Shown here: one piece after another, positions 1 to 8,486 of the stretch
Layout of the letters: every line of letters begins with the position of its first letter
How positions within the stretch are numbered: the first letter of the stretch is position 1
From: Lepagella muris
GTDB lineage: Bacteria; Bacteroidota; Bacteroidia; Bacteroidales; Muribaculaceae
Direction of reading: 5' to 3'
Assembly (NCBI RefSeq): GCF_004793975.1
Contig: NZ_SRYB01000016.1
Location: forward strand, 43,523 to 107,522
DNA length: 64,000 nt
Made by a program: the position numbers and the translations under genes
Notes under the pieces: model-generated
The model's database searches: none
Told to the model about the DNA's origin: nothing
Seen by the model: only the letters and a program-made list of their open reading frames with translations

Positions 1-88
1 GATCGCTCACGTCGCTACCTGAGCACCCTGCTATGGTGAATGCAGGTACAGCCATTATTGCCATTATTAACTTTGAGAGATATTTCAT
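1..88 (-). CDS. Lipoprotein N-terminus, cut by window edge (fimbria operon, third structural gene)
   Basis: Reading leftward from the ATG at 86-88 gives 29 residues before the window ends. They form a lipoprotein signal peptide: MKYLSK, a hydrophobic run, then TIAGC with Cys 22 as the likely lipidated residue. The gene follows the Mfa2-type anchor on the same strand after a 110-bp gap. In Mfa/FimA loci the genes after the anchor often encode accessory or tip fimbrillins, so this is probably one, but that is inference from position alone. The remainder of the protein is outside the window. Confidence 0.7.
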   Translation of the reverse strand, partial: MKYLSKLIMAIMAVPAFTIAGCSGSDVSD

Positions 89-198
89 TGCTACGGTCTC
101 TTATTATAGTATGTTGTTGTTTTATGTTGTCGCCACGGTGCCTGAGCAGCCATGAGCCGCTGAGGGTCGGGGGATATTAAATGGGGTGGAGAGAGGGG

Positions 199-1266
199 TT
201 AGAATTCTGTATCATTTATACGCACTTCCCAGTCGTTGATGACGATGCGCGTGGTGAGCCACGTGTCATTACGGTCATCGAGGAAGAATACGAATCGCCA
301 TGAGTTCTCGCGATCAAGATATTCCTGATCAGCCATAGGCTCGACAAGTCCGCTGTCGCTCTTGAAGAGGAGCATGTAGTTTACGAGCGGGATACGCAGC
401 ACCTCGCTGTTGTCGCTCTTGCGGGTCACGGTGAGAGTTGTGCGGACGGGCTTGTTGCGGACGATACGCGATGTGGTGAAATGTGCCATAGCTACGCTGA
501 CGTCGTTTGCGTTGTCGGCATCGTCATCGGCACGTGAGGATTCCTCGCCGGGTTGCGTTCCGGCATAGCGGGTTTCCGAGAGGAAGGGGAGGTAGGTAAC
601 TTCTCCATTTGGGAGGAGGTTGTTGTCGGAGTCGAAGAGAGTGTTGTCGTCAGTGATAGAGAAATTGAAATCCTCATGACTGATCGGAGAACCTGACACG
701 TGCTGGAGAGCAACCTGCACGGTGTTGGTGTTGCGCATCATCTCCACGCGGGCTTCAGTCGTCGTATTCTGCGAGACGGAGAAGCGGGCTGACCCATAGA
801 AATGATTGTGAAGTTTTCTGAGATTGTCGTCGGAGAGGCAGTCGGGATGGAGAGCCACGGTGAGGTCGGCGAGTTCATTCGTATTTGAGAATGCTGTGGG
901 ATGTATGAAAGAGGCGTCGCGACATTCCATACCACCGTAAGCGATAGCCCTGTAGTTGCCTTCGGGTAGTTTCAGGGAGATACGGAAGTTCTCGTCGGCA
1001 AGGTTCTCGCGGGTGAGTTCCGTCTGCTTGGTGACGAAGTTACCCTCCTCGTCGTAAATATAGAGCGACAGGCAATCCACCTGGTTGTGGAATGCGTTTG
1101 CAAACTCCATATTATATTCGTAAACGAAACGGAGGTTTACGGCGGCATCGGGACACGGGTCAAGGTCCTCATTTATGATGCCGCAGGCGGAGGATAGCAT
1201 CATCATGGAGGCGGCGGAAAAAGCCGCCCCCACGATGCTGTAGATATTTGTCTTAAATCCTTTCAT
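199..1266 (-). CDS. FimB/Mfa2-family fimbrial anchor/tip subunit lipoprotein
   Basis: 355 aa. The signal peptide ends in LSSAC (Cys 28), so the protein should be a lipoprotein. The mature N-terminus has the family hallmark DPCP followed by a strand of type NLRFVYEYN, then a segment on FHNQVDCLSLYIYDEEG, as in FimB/Mfa2 proteins that anchor and terminate fimbriae in Porphyromonas. The C-terminus ends on a beta strand (TTRIVINDWEVRINDTEF). It lies 36 bp downstream of the Mfa1-type shaft gene on the same strand, the classical arrangement. The role (outer-membrane anchoring and length control of the fimbria) is from the family; the exact ligand or host target cannot be read from sequence. Confidence 0.85.
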   Translation of the reverse strand: MKGFKTNIYSIVGAAFSAASMMMLSSACGIINEDLDPCPDAAVNLRFVYEYNMEFANAFHNQVDCLSLYIYDEEGNFVTKQTELTRENLADENFRISLKLPEGNYRAIAYGGMECRDASFIHPTAFSNTNELADLTVALHPDCLSDDNLRKLHNHFYGSARFSVSQNTTTEARVEMMRNTNTVQVALQHVSGSPISHEDFNFSITDDNTLFDSDNNLLPNGEVTYLPFLSETRYAGTQPGEESSRADDDADNANDVSVAMAHFTTSRIVRNKPVRTTLTVTRKSDNSEVLRIPLVNYMLLFKSDSGLVEPMADQEYLDRENSWRFVFFLDDRNDTWLTTRIVINDWEVRINDTEF

Positions 1267-1302
1267 CGAGAAAGTTTGTAAGATTCAGTTTGGTATTTTG
1301 TT

Positions 1303-3063
1303 TTAGAATTCGATGTCGTTCTTACGAACAGTCCATTTCTTAACCTGAACGTCAACTTTGATTTTCACGTCAGATTTCTCATCAGGATCATCCGGATCAA
1401 CGGGATCTGGATCGTCCTTAGGATCAAGAGGATGTCCAAGTGCAGATATGCTGGTAACAGCTAATTTATAGACGTTGTTACGTACAACTGCAAATTCCAT
1501 ATTCCCCATTACACCTGGTTTTCCATTATCCCAGTGACGGTTCCAATAATAGTAATTGGTTGCCCAACCACCTTTTTGTTCATTATATCTATAAATTGTG
1601 AATTGATTATTCACTGCAGCCTGATATAACTCTTCTCCCGTTTTACCCTTACAAGCTTTATAAGCTGATGCAAGTGCTGTATTTTCATTACCCTCTTTTG
1701 TTGCCTCATCTTCTACGGCCTTCCAATTTGGATAAATATTGTTTTTGTAGATAAAAATCGGCTCTGCCTTAGCCTCTAATGCTGCTTTCAGTTTCTCAGG
1801 AGTAGATTCCGTTGGCTTTATCTCACCTCTGAATACAACACCTGTAGATATTGCTACTTTTTGTTTAGATGCTGGCTCAGGAATTGTATTTTCTGTGACA
1901 TAACGCCAAATTTTATAATCACCTTTATTATTATCGGGATCTAAATTCCATTCATTATCATTATCAGAGATTGCACCATCTCCAAAATAATCCTTCAAAA
2001 TAATCCTTCTCCACAAATCAACACCCAACTTACCATCTTCAGAAGGAGTTGCATCCGTAAACAATGCATATTGGAAATGGTCGGAATAAGTCAGCTTTTT
2101 GGTCCAATTAGAATTCGCTTTCCAATCCCAATCAGGATCAATAAAGAATTTATTTCTATCATCTTCTCCACACATTAAAGATGTAGATTCAAATTCTGAA
2201 GAATGACCCGTTGCTGAAAGTCTATGTAGATAATAGTAAGAATTGCTCATATTGACAAGAGCCATATTTGTCAATTCTATCTGCAAGCCTCCTTCAATCG
2301 CTTTATCTTCCCCTACAACATTGATATCAATCGGATATACATTGTTATTGACAGTCTTAAAATCAAAACGAGCTATCGAACGGATAACATCTACAGTACC
2401 CATTGGGTATGCGCTTTCTGCATACGCTCCATTCTTAATTCCATCAAGTGGTGGGAGAGCAAGGTCCGTAACCTTAAGATTTGCCATCGGTATATTCTTA
2501 CCCTCTGAAACAGTTGCCAATTGAAGATTATCTCCTGTCAATACATTCTTTGCATTCATCCAATTGGCAGCAGACTCGCCCCTATTGCGATTTGCAATAT
2601 GATCCTTCAATTCTTGTGTAGGATTGCAGAATGCGTACACATTCACATGAGCCTGGTCAGGTTTAGTTCCAAGAGACTCGATGTAATTTACAAGTACTGA
2701 CTTGTTAAATGTCGCGGTTATATCATAATTGGATGGAATAGTGGCTCCTTCAGCCGTAGGCTGTATCGACACTACATTTGAAGCAATGAATGAATTATTA
2801 TTATCCTTGTTATTATCATCCTTGCTAGCAAAGACAATCAAGACCTCCTTCACATTGTTTTCAAAATCCTTACCAATCTCCTCACCTGCCGGATCACCTG
2901 CGGCACGTGTACCGTTACTTGTCGGGAGGGAGATAGTGATTTTCATGTTGACACCATCCTTCTCGCTGATTACTGGCGAATTGGGTCCGTCGATCGCTTC
3001 TGATGAGCAGGACGCGAGCATGGCGGCTGCGAGAAGCGGAAAGTAAAATTTAGATACCTTCAT
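1303..3063 (-). CDS. Mfa1/FimA-type major fimbrial subunit (fimbrillin)
   Basis: 586 aa with lipobox LASC (Cys 19). After the signal is a T-x-R-A site (GTRAAGD, Arg 53), which fits the family scheme in which an Arg-specific protease removes an N-terminal strand so that subunits polymerise by strand exchange; cleavage here is inferred. The C-terminus (VKIKVDVQVKKWTVRKNDIEF region, last ~25 residues) matches the C-terminal strand of Mfa1-type fimbrillins, and a D/P-rich linker (DPKDDPDPVDPDDPDEK) precedes it. The centre (about 1480-2870) is visibly richer in A+T than both gene ends and both neighbouring genes, as expected of a variable, exposed shaft subunit. The next gene is its Mfa2-type anchor. 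Confidence 0.85.
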   Translation of the reverse strand: MKVSKFYFPLLAAAMLASCSSEAIDGPNSPVISEKDGVNMKITISLPTSNGTRAAGDPAGEEIGKDFENNVKEVLIVFASKDDNNKDNNNSFIASNVVSIQPTAEGATIPSNYDITATFNKSVLVNYIESLGTKPDQAHVNVYAFCNPTQELKDHIANRNRGESAANWMNAKNVLTGDNLQLATVSEGKNIPMANLKVTDLALPPLDGIKNGAYAESAYPMGTVDVIRSIARFDFKTVNNNVYPIDINVVGEDKAIEGGLQIELTNMALVNMSNSYYYLHRLSATGHSSEFESTSLMCGEDDRNKFFIDPDWDWKANSNWTKKLTYSDHFQYALFTDATPSEDGKLGVDLWRRIILKDYFGDGAISDNDNEWNLDPDNNKGDYKIWRYVTENTIPEPASKQKVAISTGVVFRGEIKPTESTPEKLKAALEAKAEPIFIYKNNIYPNWKAVEDEATKEGNENTALASAYKACKGKTGEELYQAAVNNQFTIYRYNEQKGGWATNYYYWNRHWDNGKPGVMGNMEFAVVRNNVYKLAVTSISALGHPLDPKDDPDPVDPDDPDEKSDVKIKVDVQVKKWTVRKNDIEF

Positions 3064-3118
3064 GTTGTTAGTAATTTGTGTTTATAATATTGTTTTATGA
3101 ATTTATCTCAATTTGAAT

Positions 3119-4612
3119 TCAATTTGAGTTCAATTTTATCTCGGTGTTAAGCATCTTGAAGTTGCTGTTCTCATTATCCATGACGTGTTGCAACTGTCGG
3201 GCTGACTCCTGTGCGGGGGCGTAGCTGCCTATATTGTTGAGCTGCTTTACTGCCTCCTCTTTCGCACCTTGCTTGGCGGCGAGGATTGCGCGGGCATATT
3301 GTGCCTCGTCGCTGTCACCTGCCTTTGTCAGATAGCGTTCCGCACTCTTCAGGTCGTTGCGCTGCATCGCGCTGCATGCGGCATTCAGGTTGGCGATCGC
3401 ATCATCGGGATACATCCTGACTGCTATCTCAAACGCCTCATTATAGAGGTCGCTGCCCGGTTCCTGACTCTGTGCCGCCACGAAAAACTCCTGTAGGGAG
3501 AGATTCTGCGGAGCGGTACGCATCATTGCGATTATCTCCTTCGGGTCGGTGTAGGAGCGGATAGTGTAGTTGACGTCGTAGTCGGAATGACGCAGACCGG
3601 GATACACCTCCGTGAGAAGGAATTTGTAATCCTTAGGGAATCTCTTGCGTATTGCAGCCTCTCGTGCATCGTCGTCGCCTGTATAGAATGGGTCGGTTAT
3701 CAGAGTGAGGAGTGCATCGCGGTTGGTGAGCATAACGGCTCCGGAGGGTGATGCAACGTATTCACGCAGACCTGCCCAGTCTTCCGGCTCAAAGGAGGTG
3801 GTTATGACCGACGCATCGAAATGGTAGAGACCGCGCACATAGTCGGCGAGAGTGGCTGTACGTCCCTCGGCGAGTCGCGCATTGTTGGCATAACTACCTT
3901 CGGGCGAGGCATATCCCTTGATATGGATATTAGTAATGGATAGATTCTCATCATTGCGGACGGAATCGATCGTGGCTCTGATTTTCGCGAGTTCCGACGG
4001 GTTGCGTCGGTATGACGGGAAGATCTGCGTCTTGTTGACGGGGAAGTCGATATATGCTCTCGCGCTTATCGAGCGCATCTTGACCGCCTCCGCCTTCGGC
4101 ACCACGTAGGAGTATTCCGGCATGAACGTCTTGGGGGTCAGGTCGATCTGAGCCACGGGCACGTCTGCCATCTCTTTCGGCTCGCTACAGCAACCGTATT
4201 CATCGGTGGCAATCACAACGGATGCAGTCTCCATCCACGGGATCAGGGGGGCATCATACCTGTATCTCATCGGAGAATCCATCTCTCCGGCACGGTAAAG
4301 TGCCGGGGCTCCGGGAGCATCGTTGCGCAGATGGTTGTAGTATCTGTTGCGTCCGGCGATGGTGAAGGGTTTCATCCTGAGCGTGTCGGCACCATTGACG
4401 AGCATCGGCGTGTAGCACACCTCCCGATTCCCCGCCATTACAAGCCGCGAGGGATCAAACTCCATGTCGACGTAGAGCCTCGAATCAGTCTTCTCAATCT
4501 TCAATGAACTGACTTTTAAAGAATTGAAATCAGCATCACCGATTTGAGCGGCATATAATGGGCAGGCTCCCGGCAGAATTGCCGTCAGCAATATTTTGAC
4601 AAATATTTTCAT
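3119..4612 (-). CDS. DUF3868 protein with OmpA-like and TPR regions
   Basis: 497 aa with an N-terminal signal peptide (MKIFVKILLTAILPG). About residues 20-180 match the DUF3868 type of beta-rich region found beside Bacteroidales fimbrial genes. Residues ~190-300 look OmpA-like: a strand ending FPVNKTQIFPSY, a helix, then IHIKGYASPEGSYANNARLAEGR-type motifs that bind peptidoglycan in OmpA-C domains. Residues ~400-460 resemble TPR helices (YPDDAIANLNAACSAMQRND). It sits between a DUF3575 gene and the fimbrillin on one strand, so it is probably an assembly or envelope-tethering factor for the fimbria; that role is inferred from context. Confidence 0.75.
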   Translation of the reverse strand: MKIFVKILLTAILPGACPLYAAQIGDADFNSLKVSSLKIEKTDSRLYVDMEFDPSRLVMAGNREVCYTPMLVNGADTLRMKPFTIAGRNRYYNHLRNDAPGAPALYRAGEMDSPMRYRYDAPLIPWMETASVVIATDEYGCCSEPKEMADVPVAQIDLTPKTFMPEYSYVVPKAEAVKMRSISARAYIDFPVNKTQIFPSYRRNPSELAKIRATIDSVRNDENLSITNIHIKGYASPEGSYANNARLAEGRTATLADYVRGLYHFDASVITTSFEPEDWAGLREYVASPSGAVMLTNRDALLTLITDPFYTGDDDAREAAIRKRFPKDYKFLLTEVYPGLRHSDYDVNYTIRSYTDPKEIIAMMRTAPQNLSLQEFFVAAQSQEPGSDLYNEAFEIAVRMYPDDAIANLNAACSAMQRNDLKSAERYLTKAGDSDEAQYARAILAAKQGAKEEAVKQLNNIGSYAPAQESARQLQHVMDNENSNFKMLNTEIKLNSN

Positions 4613-4668
4613 ATTGGAATCAGTAAGCGGAATTATCCGCAGCTATCTATATTTTGGGAAGGGTGTTT

Positions 4669-5244
4669 TCAGAATAGATATATGAGGTTGACCGCAAGTT
4701 TTGTCGGTCCGACATAATCATGGTTAACACGGGAATCGATTTTCGTGCCACATTCGGCGCAAGGATAGACGTCGGAACGGCTGTGGATCCAGCCCAGTCC
4801 AAGTTCCGCCTCTATGTTCCAGTGGCGAGACAATATCCAGGAGTAACCGTAGGCAATGCCTGCGCCCTCCATCCAGCCTTGGTATCGCTTGGTGTCGAGT
4901 CCGTAAAGTCCGAGTGGATGCAGACCTTTCGGAAGATTGCCGAAATTGAATTGACCGGCAATGGCATGCAGACCGAAGAAATGACCTTGGAAACGGTCGC
5001 AGAGCCAATAGCGTACTTCGGGTTGCACGAGCCAGTGGCGCATACGGTGCTTGCCGAGGTTCCAGGCATTTAGATTGCCGGAGATGTCGAGCGTCCACCG
5101 TGGCGAGAGACCCGTCTCTATTCCGAGATTTGCGGTGGCGAGGGCATCGTATAGAAGATTAGTCTTCAAGGCAACCTTCTGAGCATTCATGCCTCCGACT
5201 CCGAGGAGCAGAAACATCAGAAGTGACAGTAGTTTACTTTTCAT
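4669..5244 (-). CDS. DUF3575 outer-membrane beta-barrel protein
   Basis: 191 aa with a signal peptide ending near GGMNAQ. The mature start QKVALKTNLLYDALATANLGIE and the aromatic, alternating strands with a final YLF are typical of DUF3575 barrels, which accompany DUF3868 and Mfa-type fimbrillin genes in Bacteroidales. It is the first gene of the operon, 56 bp before the DUF3868 gene. Family members have no established enzymatic role; a pore or assembly platform in the outer membrane is inferred. Confidence 0.8.
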   Translation of the reverse strand: MKSKLLSLLMFLLLGVGGMNAQKVALKTNLLYDALATANLGIETGLSPRWTLDISGNLNAWNLGKHRMRHWLVQPEVRYWLCDRFQGHFFGLHAIAGQFNFGNLPKGLHPLGLYGLDTKRYQGWMEGAGIAYGYSWILSRHWNIEAELGLGWIHSRSDVYPCAECGTKIDSRVNHDYVGPTKLAVNLIYLF

Positions 5245-5414
5245 ATCGTGTCGAGGTTAGCCTGTCGGGAGATAATCCGCCTGTATCCGATTCTTTGGCG
5301 ATTGCCTCCCTGCATGGGGTACACCAGGAATACAGATACGACAAATTATCTCACAACAATCGGAATTGTCGCAAGATATCGCTAATCTTCTATTCGCAAC
5401 TTACTATTACACTG

Positions 5415-5446
5415 CAAGTTACATGCTTCCGGGGGGGGGGGTAATT
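5415..5446 (-). promoter_or_regulatory. Candidate slippage-sensitive promoter of the fimbria operon (G11 tract)
   Basis: Eleven consecutive G lie at 5431-5441 (C11 on the coding strand of the fimbria operon), about 190 bp before the DUF3575 start. On the minus strand the tract is followed after 9 nt by TAACTTG (5421-5415), one T short of the Bacteroidota -7 box TAnnTTTG. C11 plus 9 nt makes a 20-bp spacer, the expected distance to a -33 box. The -33 position itself (AATTA) does not match TTTG, so the promoter call is weak, while the tract is directly visible. Confidence 0.35.
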
Positions 5447-5746
5447 CCGTACCTCCGGTTTGAGGGGAGAGCTGAGAACTTAGATATCATTACTAAAGAT
5501 GCCATAAAATTTAGTTTAGTTAAGCGTTTTCAGAATTTATTTAGAGAATCCATTCTACGTTGGGAGCGTAGCGTGGATGGTTTTTCAAATGGTCTTATGA
5601 AAGGAACTCGTAAGAATTTATTTGTCTTTTCATGTAGATGCTGCAAAATTATAATCTTATTTTAGAACTTGCAAATAATTTTGTAAAAAAAATTGAAAAT
5701 ATGTTCTTAAACATAAAATCATTAGGATTTTGACTGGCGATCCCTG
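5442..5746. other. Non-coding gap upstream of the fimbria operon
   Basis: Apart from the G tract on its left and the hairpin and repeat array on its right, I see no gene, strong promoter or terminator in this AT-rich stretch. Further left, at 5339-5371, an imperfect inverted repeat (CGACAAATT / AATTGTCG) lies inside the probable 5' leader of the fimbria operon and could be an operator or hairpin. Confidence 0.4.
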
Positions 5747-5784
5747 CGTTCCCGACATTCCCGACGATGGAATCGCCGGGAACG
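5747..5784 (-). terminator. Possible hairpin in the mutS2 3' region
   Basis: Eight-bp perfect arms CGTTCCCG (5747-5754) and CGGGAACG (5777-5784), with an inner CGAT/ATCG pairing. It lies about 170 bp past the mutS2 stop, beyond the GATACA array. No U-run follows on the minus strand, so it may be an mRNA 3'-end structure rather than a classical intrinsic terminator. Confidence 0.3.
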
Positions 5785-5804
5785 GGGGACTTCGCGAAAC
5801 TGCT

Positions 5805-5951
5805 GATACAACCGATACAACCGATACAAACCGATACAAGCGATACAACCGATACAAACCGATACAAGCGATACAAGCGATACAGACCGATACAAGCGAT
5901 ACAAGCGATACAGACCGATACAAGCCGATACAACCGATACAAGCCGATACA
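5805..5951. repeat. GATACA array: 16 hexamers at 9- or 10-bp spacing
   Basis: GATACA starts at 5805, 5814, 5823, 5833, 5842, 5851, 5861, 5870, 5879, 5889, 5898, 5907, 5917, 5927, 5936 and 5946. The hexamers are all exact. Linkers are three or four nt, drawn from ACC, AACC, AGC, AGCC and GACC. Steps run 9,9,10,9,9,10,9,9,10,9,9,10,10,9,10, so most of the array is a 28-bp higher-order unit of three hexamers. It begins 4 bp after the mutS2 stop codon and is on the far side of the fimbria promoter region. All six frames give low-complexity peptides, so coding is unlikely. Confidence 0.95.
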
Positions 5952-5955
5952 GAGC

Positions 5956-8418
5956 TTATGCGAGATCGATAACGGTGATGCCGGCGCCGCCGAAGCGGAC
6001 GTCTTCGTCGCGGAAGGAGGCGACGTTGGGGTTGGCTTTCAGTTGCTGGCGGATGAGGGTCTTGAGGATGCCGTGGCCTGTGCCGTGAAGGATGCGGAGG
6101 CGCGAGGCGTTGAATTGCACGGCGTCGTCGAGGAAGTAGGTGACGGCTTGCAGGGCTTCGTCTGCCCTCATTCCTCTTACGTCGATCTCGTTCTTGAATT
6201 TGAGCTGGCGTTCGCGACTCTCGTCACTGGTGGAGGATGAGACGGTGAGAATTGTTGATGTGGCTGTCGGTTTCGGTTTCTGAGCGGGCTGCAGTTTGCT
6301 TAGCTCCACGATGGTGCGCAATGCCCCGAATGCCACTTCCGCTTTCTTACCACTGATGCTGAGTATCTTGCCGACCACTCCTCCATCTGACATACGCACG
6401 TAGTCATCCACCGATAGTGTCTTCTTCACCTCCGGCTTCGGAGCGGTTTTCTTCACGTTCTCCGACTTGCGGCTCTTGTGGCGCAACGGCTTGAGCACAT
6501 CCGGCAACGCCTCACCTTTGGATTCCTCCTCAAGGTTGCGCTTGTAGTCCTCCAACTCCTTACGGATCTGGCGCGTGCGCTCCTTCTCTGCCTCCGCCTT
6601 CTTTATCTCGTGGATCGAACGCTCTATCTTGGCGTTGGCTCCGGCAAGAATCTCCTTCGCCTCCTCGCGTGCGGCGCGTATGATGGCGGCACGCTGCGAT
6701 TTGAGATCGGAGGAGTTTGATTCGTATGTCTCCAAGAGATTGTCGAGTTTATGCTCCTTCTCCTTTATGGATAGACGCTTGTTTGCCCAATAGCGGCGGT
6801 CGCGCTGTATGTCGAGGAGATATTTATCCATGTTTACATAGTCGCTGCCCACAATCTCGCGGGCACGCTCTATGACGTCGGCAGGGAGACCGGTGTTGCG
6901 GGCTATCTCCAAGGCGAACGAGCTTCCCGGATTGCCGATGGAGAGCTGGAATGTCGGACGGAGATGCTGACGGTCGTAGAGCATCGCGCCGTTGACAAAT
7001 CCCGGCTCCGACTCGGCGAAGGTCTTGAGATTCTGATAGTGGGTCGTCACCACCCCCATGCAGCCGGAGCGTCCGAGGTCGGTAAGTATCGACTGCGCGA
7101 GTGCGCCGCCGATCTGCGGTTCCGTGCCGGATCCCATCTCGTCGGCAAGTATCAGCGTGGATGCGTCGGCATGGCTGAGGAAGAATTTCATATTGGCAAG
7201 ATGAGAGGAGTAGGTACTGAGGTCGTTCTCTATCGACTGCTCATCGCCTATGTCGATGAATACCCCGGAGAATATACCCATGTGGGAATTGGAGTATAGC
7301 GTCGGGAGCATGCCGCACTGCATCATGTATTGCACCACAGCCACCGTCTTCAGGCATACAGACTTGCCACCGGCATTCGGTCCGGATATTATGAGGATGC
7401 GCTTCTCGCCGCCGAGAGTGATGTCGAGCGGCACGGCTGTGCGTCCCTGCGCACGCAGGTTGAGCATCAGACCGGGATGAACGGCATGATACCACTCTAT
7501 CTCCGGTTTGTCGGAGAGATTCGGCATCTCCGCGCCTGTGTCGTGGGCGAAGCGTGCCTTTGCCTTTATGAAGTCGAGACGCGCCAGCTTGCGGCACCCC
7601 TCCACTATCTCGCCGACGCATGGGCGCACCATGTCGGTGATGGAAGTCAGTATTATCGCTATCTCGCGGCGTTCATCCATCTCGAGTTCGCGCAGACGGT
7701 TGCCCGCCTCCACCACCTCCGCCGGCTCGATGAATACGGTCTTTCCCGTGGCACTCTGATCATGGACAATACCGTTAATGCTGCGCTTCATCATTGATGA
7801 CACGGGGATCACGAGGCGTCCGTCGCGCAGGGATGGCGTGGCATCCTTATCGACGATACCCTCCTGAACGGCGCGGTCGAGCACGCGGCGCATAGCCCTC
7901 TGCATGGAGCCTGACGCCACCGACATTGCGCGGCGCACCTCAAGAAGTCCGGGGGATGCATTATCCTTCACTTCTCCGAACCTTCCTATGCAACGCGACA
8001 CCTCCCTGACAATCTCGGGGAATGTCGGGAGCATCGCAAACTCATCGCTCAGATATGGGAAACGGCTTGAGCCGTTATCCTCCCGCTTGGAGAAGAACTC
8101 GCCTACGGCGGTCATGGTCTGTAGAGTGACCGACAGCTTCTGAAGGCGGTCTGCCGACATAAATGATCCTGCCGCCCTTATCTCCGACAGCCATGGCACA
8201 ACGTCGTGAACCGTGTCGTCGGGCATATCCGAGGCGGAAGCCAACAGAGCCAACATCTCCGCCACGCATGATAATCTGCGCCTCACCTCCTCGAATACGG
8301 ATGTGAAGTCCATGTTCATAGCCTCCTCTTTGCCGAGGCGTGTCTCGCAACGGTCGGTCAGCAGCTGTCGCAGTTGAGCAAATCCGACCTTCGATTCAAA
8401 ATCTTTCGGAAAAATCAT
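5956..8418 (-). CDS. mutS2: MutS2 family ATPase/endonuclease
   Basis: 820 aa, normal for MutS2. The core-lever region fills the N-terminal third. The ATPase carries Walker A GPNAGGKS (346-353) and Walker B LILADE (422-427) with the MutS signature STYSSHL just before it. A long coiled, K/E-rich segment (~540-660) leads to the C-terminal Smr nuclease domain (from ~745) with DVRG (746-749) and HGTGHG (778-783). MutS2 lacks the mismatch-recognition domain; family roles are suppression of homologous recombination and rescue of collided ribosomes. The start at 8418 is the first ATG after the gap. The universal stress gene is 68 bp upstream on the same strand. Confidence 0.95.
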   Translation of the reverse strand: MIFPKDFESKVGFAQLRQLLTDRCETRLGKEEAMNMDFTSVFEEVRRRLSCVAEMLALLASASDMPDDTVHDVVPWLSEIRAAGSFMSADRLQKLSVTLQTMTAVGEFFSKREDNGSSRFPYLSDEFAMLPTFPEIVREVSRCIGRFGEVKDNASPGLLEVRRAMSVASGSMQRAMRRVLDRAVQEGIVDKDATPSLRDGRLVIPVSSMMKRSINGIVHDQSATGKTVFIEPAEVVEAGNRLRELEMDERREIAIILTSITDMVRPCVGEIVEGCRKLARLDFIKAKARFAHDTGAEMPNLSDKPEIEWYHAVHPGLMLNLRAQGRTAVPLDITLGGEKRILIISGPNAGGKSVCLKTVAVVQYMMQCGMLPTLYSNSHMGIFSGVFIDIGDEQSIENDLSTYSSHLANMKFFLSHADASTLILADEMGSGTEPQIGGALAQSILTDLGRSGCMGVVTTHYQNLKTFAESEPGFVNGAMLYDRQHLRPTFQLSIGNPGSSFALEIARNTGLPADVIERAREIVGSDYVNMDKYLLDIQRDRRYWANKRLSIKEKEHKLDNLLETYESNSSDLKSQRAAIIRAAREEAKEILAGANAKIERSIHEIKKAEAEKERTRQIRKELEDYKRNLEEESKGEALPDVLKPLRHKSRKSENVKKTAPKPEVKKTLSVDDYVRMSDGGVVGKILSISGKKAEVAFGALRTIVELSKLQPAQKPKPTATSTILTVSSSTSDESRERQLKFKNEIDVRGMRADEALQAVTYFLDDAVQFNASRLRILHGTGHGILKTLIRQQLKANPNVASFRDEDVRFGGAGITVIDLA

Positions 8419-8439
8419 ATTTTATCGTGACTCGCGGAC

Positions 8440-8482
8440 CTAATCCGCGCGTTTTTAATACGCGGTTTCTCTAATCCGCGCG
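8440..8482. repeat. Two direct copies of CTAATCCGCGCG before mutS2
   Basis: The 12-mer CTAATCCGCGCG occurs at 8440-8451 and 8471-8482, with CGCGG/CCGCG pairings between and around the copies. It lies in the 68-bp space between the universal stress gene and mutS2 and could form a small leader hairpin. No known family recognised. Confidence 0.6.
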
Positions 8483-8486
8483 ATTT

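Noticed and set aside
4724..5098. Overlapping frames in both strands over the DUF3575 gene
   Set aside because: Shadows; the DUF3575 frame has a signal peptide, family pattern and operon position.
5649..5942. Minus-strand frames rich in Tyr, Arg, Ile, Cys across the array
   Set aside because: Three overlapping frames of the same repeat; none has homologous character, so treated as non-coding.
5805..5951. CRISPR array
   Set aside because: The constant part is only 6 bp and the variable part 3-4 bp; repeats and spacers of CRISPR are 20-50 bp. No cas genes in the window.
5767..6240. Plus-strand frame of 157 codons through the GATACA array
   Set aside because: Low-complexity peptide from the array and then antisense to the mutS2 end; no ribosome site and no family.
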